Of a stretch of 64,000 nt of DNA, positions 62,727 through 64,000 are shown in pieces (the first letter of the stretch is position 1; the number at the start of each line of letters is the position of its first letter). A program made the translations under genes and the position numbers. The stretch is taken from assembly GCF_002208115.1 (NCBI RefSeq), contig NZ_CP020946.1:2418001-2482000 (forward strand). Direction: 5' to 3'. This DNA is from Bdellovibrio bacteriovorus. GTDB lineage: Bacteria > Bdellovibrionota > Bdellovibrionia > Bdellovibrionales > Bdellovibrionaceae. Under the pieces are notes generated by a model. The model saw nothing but the letters and a program-made list of their open reading frames with translations, was not told where the DNA came from and made no database searches.

Positions 62727-63581
62727 ATGATCAAGGAACTATGGCATTCATTCCCACGTTTATTGGAACAAAAGATCAATGCCCTGCTGGACGAGGCGGA
62801 ACCCACTCCGGCCAAAGCCTTTCAGCTATATAAAACCTGCCAGAATGAAGGTCTGTGGAACGAGTCCTTTGAAAAGTTCTCGGACCGTCTGGAAGATTTT
62901 TTTGCCATCGCCCGCAGCGAACGCCGCAAATCCCATATGGATCAACTGCTCGACCGCCCGATGAGCATGGCCGTGTATGAAGGTTTTCATCTGAATTTCC
63001 GCAGCGGTCTGGTGAACAGTCATTCAGTCATGAACATTGTCAGTTGGGCCCATAATCTGATGCGTCTGGGACATAAAACGGACAGCGCGGTGATTTCCAA
63101 GGATGTCCTTGGCAAGACCCTGCACTATATCACTCACCCGCCGTTTTTTGAAAAAGCCGAAAACATTGATTTCGATGATTTTTGCGCAGCCTGGAAAAAA
63201 ACCGTCTTCAGCCTGTTCGGAAAAAAGCACGACGCTGAATTTAATGCCATCGTAAACGAACTGCGCTGGCTGAACACTCAGCTAAAAAGTGAAGAGCAGG
63301 CGATCAAAAAGACCGGCTTTGTGCCGACCATCTATCTGACTCAGACAGAAATCGACTGGACCGAAGCCGTCGAAAAAGCCGTGACCCTGAACCGCGAAAT
63401 CCCAAAATTCCCGCTCTCACGAGGGCCGGAAAAACAAAGGCTGATAGATCTGGTCCGAACTATCAGCCTTTATAAAATCGTGCAAACAAGCAAGCATCCG
63501 GAGTTTTCAGAGCAGCGGGATAAAATCCGCGCCACCATCCTGGATCGCTGTGCCTCGCTGTTGCGGGAATGTGCCCGTTAA
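62727..63581 (+). CDS. Hypothetical helical protein
   Basis: This is a 284-residue soluble, helical protein with no signal peptide and no recognised family. Stretches such as GFHLNFRSGLVNSHSVMNIVSWAHNL are its most hydrophobic part. The ATG at 62727 has no Shine-Dalgarno, and TATTCT lies seven bases upstream, so a leaderless transcript is possible. The stop interlocks with the convergent repeat-protein gene (TTAA). I propose no function. Confidence 0.75.
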   Translation: MIKELWHSFPRLLEQKINALLDEAEPTPAKAFQLYKTCQNEGLWNESFEKFSDRLEDFFAIARSERRKSHMDQLLDRPMSMAVYEGFHLNFRSGLVNSHSVMNIVSWAHNLMRLGHKTDSAVISKDVLGKTLHYITHPPFFEKAENIDFDDFCAAWKKTVFSLFGKKHDAEFNAIVNELRWLNTQLKSEEQAIKKTGFVPTIYLTQTEIDWTEAVEKAVTLNREIPKFPLSRGPEKQRLIDLVRTISLYKIVQTSKHPEFSEQRDKIRATILDRCASLLRECAR

Positions 63582-64000
63582 AGACCGGCCGGAGAAATGC
63601 GATAAACCGCGTCTCCGGTGATCTGATTGTCGGTGGTGGCAACCACACAGGCAAAGACCACTTCATTCTTTTCGTTGATATCGATATCCCCGGCAAATCC
63701 CGGGAAGTCTTTTCTTTGCAGAATCTGTCCCGGCCCCAGATCCGTCGGGATGCTGTCGCCCTCGCCGATCAGGCGTTTGATACCGTCCTTGGAGGCCACA
63801 TAGATGCCGCGCAAGCCTTTTTCATTTTTCGCACGGAAGGCCACCACCCCGTTGGAATTCACTTTCGGAGAGAACAGCTCAAGTTCTGAGATTCCGTTTT
63901 GGCCTTCGCTAACCAGTGCCGTCTGGCTGCCATTTTCCCAAAGGATCAGTGACTTGGCGTTGTTCTTGTCATACCCCACGAAAGCCACCAGGCCGTTTTG
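63578..64000 (-). CDS. Beta-repeat protein, DUF7453-like (partial, C-terminal part only)
   Basis: The last 140 residues lie in the window and the start is past the right edge. Repeated motifs of the form NGxVAFxxxN (NGLVAFVGYDKN, NSNGVVAFRAKN, NEKNEVVFACVV) mark beta-propeller-like repeats of the kind in DUF7453 proteins. The full length and location are unknown. The stop interlocks with the upstream plus-strand gene. Confidence 0.72.
   Translation of the reverse strand, partial: QNGLVAFVGYDKNNAKSLILWENGSQTALVSEGQNGISELELFSPKVNSNGVVAFRAKNEKGLRGIYVASKDGIKRLIGEGDSIPTDLGPGQILQRKDFPGFAGDIDINEKNEVVFACVVATTDNQITGDAVYRISPAGL

Overview
The window is a compact, gene-dense bacterial chromosome segment of roughly balanced GC. 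Its content best fits a predatory Bdellovibrionota genome close to Bdellovibrio bacteriovorus. The reasons are the many exported lipoproteins and secreted hydrolases (two subtilases, a trypsin-like and a papain-like protease, a C39-like peptidase, a protein-glutaminase-like enzyme, a CAP protein and three lysozyme-like proteins), a TIGR02147-family regulator, hybrid histidine kinases, and murein-modifying proteins. The species call is an inference from gene families. I see no rRNA, tRNA, CRISPR array, prophage or insertion sequence.

Layout. 1-6.6 kb: end of a MarC-type membrane gene, a large PA-domain subtilase lipoprotein, small exported proteins, lysozyme-like lipoprotein 1 and a DUF1328 membrane protein. 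6.6-13.9 kb: YeiH-type exporter and OsmC (divergent), Rieske/FAD oxidoreductase, GGDEF cyclase, small subtilase, lipoprotein nuclease, a decayed VOC gene and a periplasmic solute-binding protein. 14-18.8 kb: papain-like protease, HD hydrolase, MarR regulator, two RNA-modification genes and an MFS/UMF1 transporter. 18.8-22.4 kb: a complete PotABCD-type polyamine ABC system with potD divergent. 22.4-22.9 kb: two palindromic repeats that share an inverted core. 23-31 kb: alpha/beta hydrolase, ABC-F protein, lysozyme-like lipoprotein 2, a DEAD-box helicase with an Arg/Glu-rich tail, lysozyme-like protein 3, and a TIGR02147 regulator coupled to a secreted protein.

31-43 kb: cytochrome b561, STAS protein, TolC-type channel, small exported proteins, a frameshifted L,D-transpeptidase, Cu/Zn superoxide dismutase, a CAP lipoprotein, an RRM protein, CvfB, DbpA and a methyltransferase. 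43.4-45.7 kb: a TPP riboswitch ahead of a TonB-dependent receptor, which predicts thiamin uptake. 45.7-50 kb: trypsin-like lipoprotein, protein-glutaminase-like enzyme, and a translationally coupled pair that includes an HExxH protein. 50-56.4 kb: flavin-dependent halogenase, DTW-domain enzyme, Cys/Met-metabolism PLP enzyme, GDPD phosphodiesterase, and a YaeQ/pseudouridine-synthase pair. 56.4-64 kb: two tail-to-tail hybrid histidine kinases, a PA2778/PA2779-type pair, an unknown gene, and the end of a repeat protein that leaves the window.

Genes are packed tightly. Seven convergent pairs overlap by exactly four bases so that their stop codons interlock, and several operons use ATGA-type or longer overlaps. 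Starts were chosen by Shine-Dalgarno position and family alignment, and several are GTG or TTG. Functions are sequence-based predictions. No searches were run.
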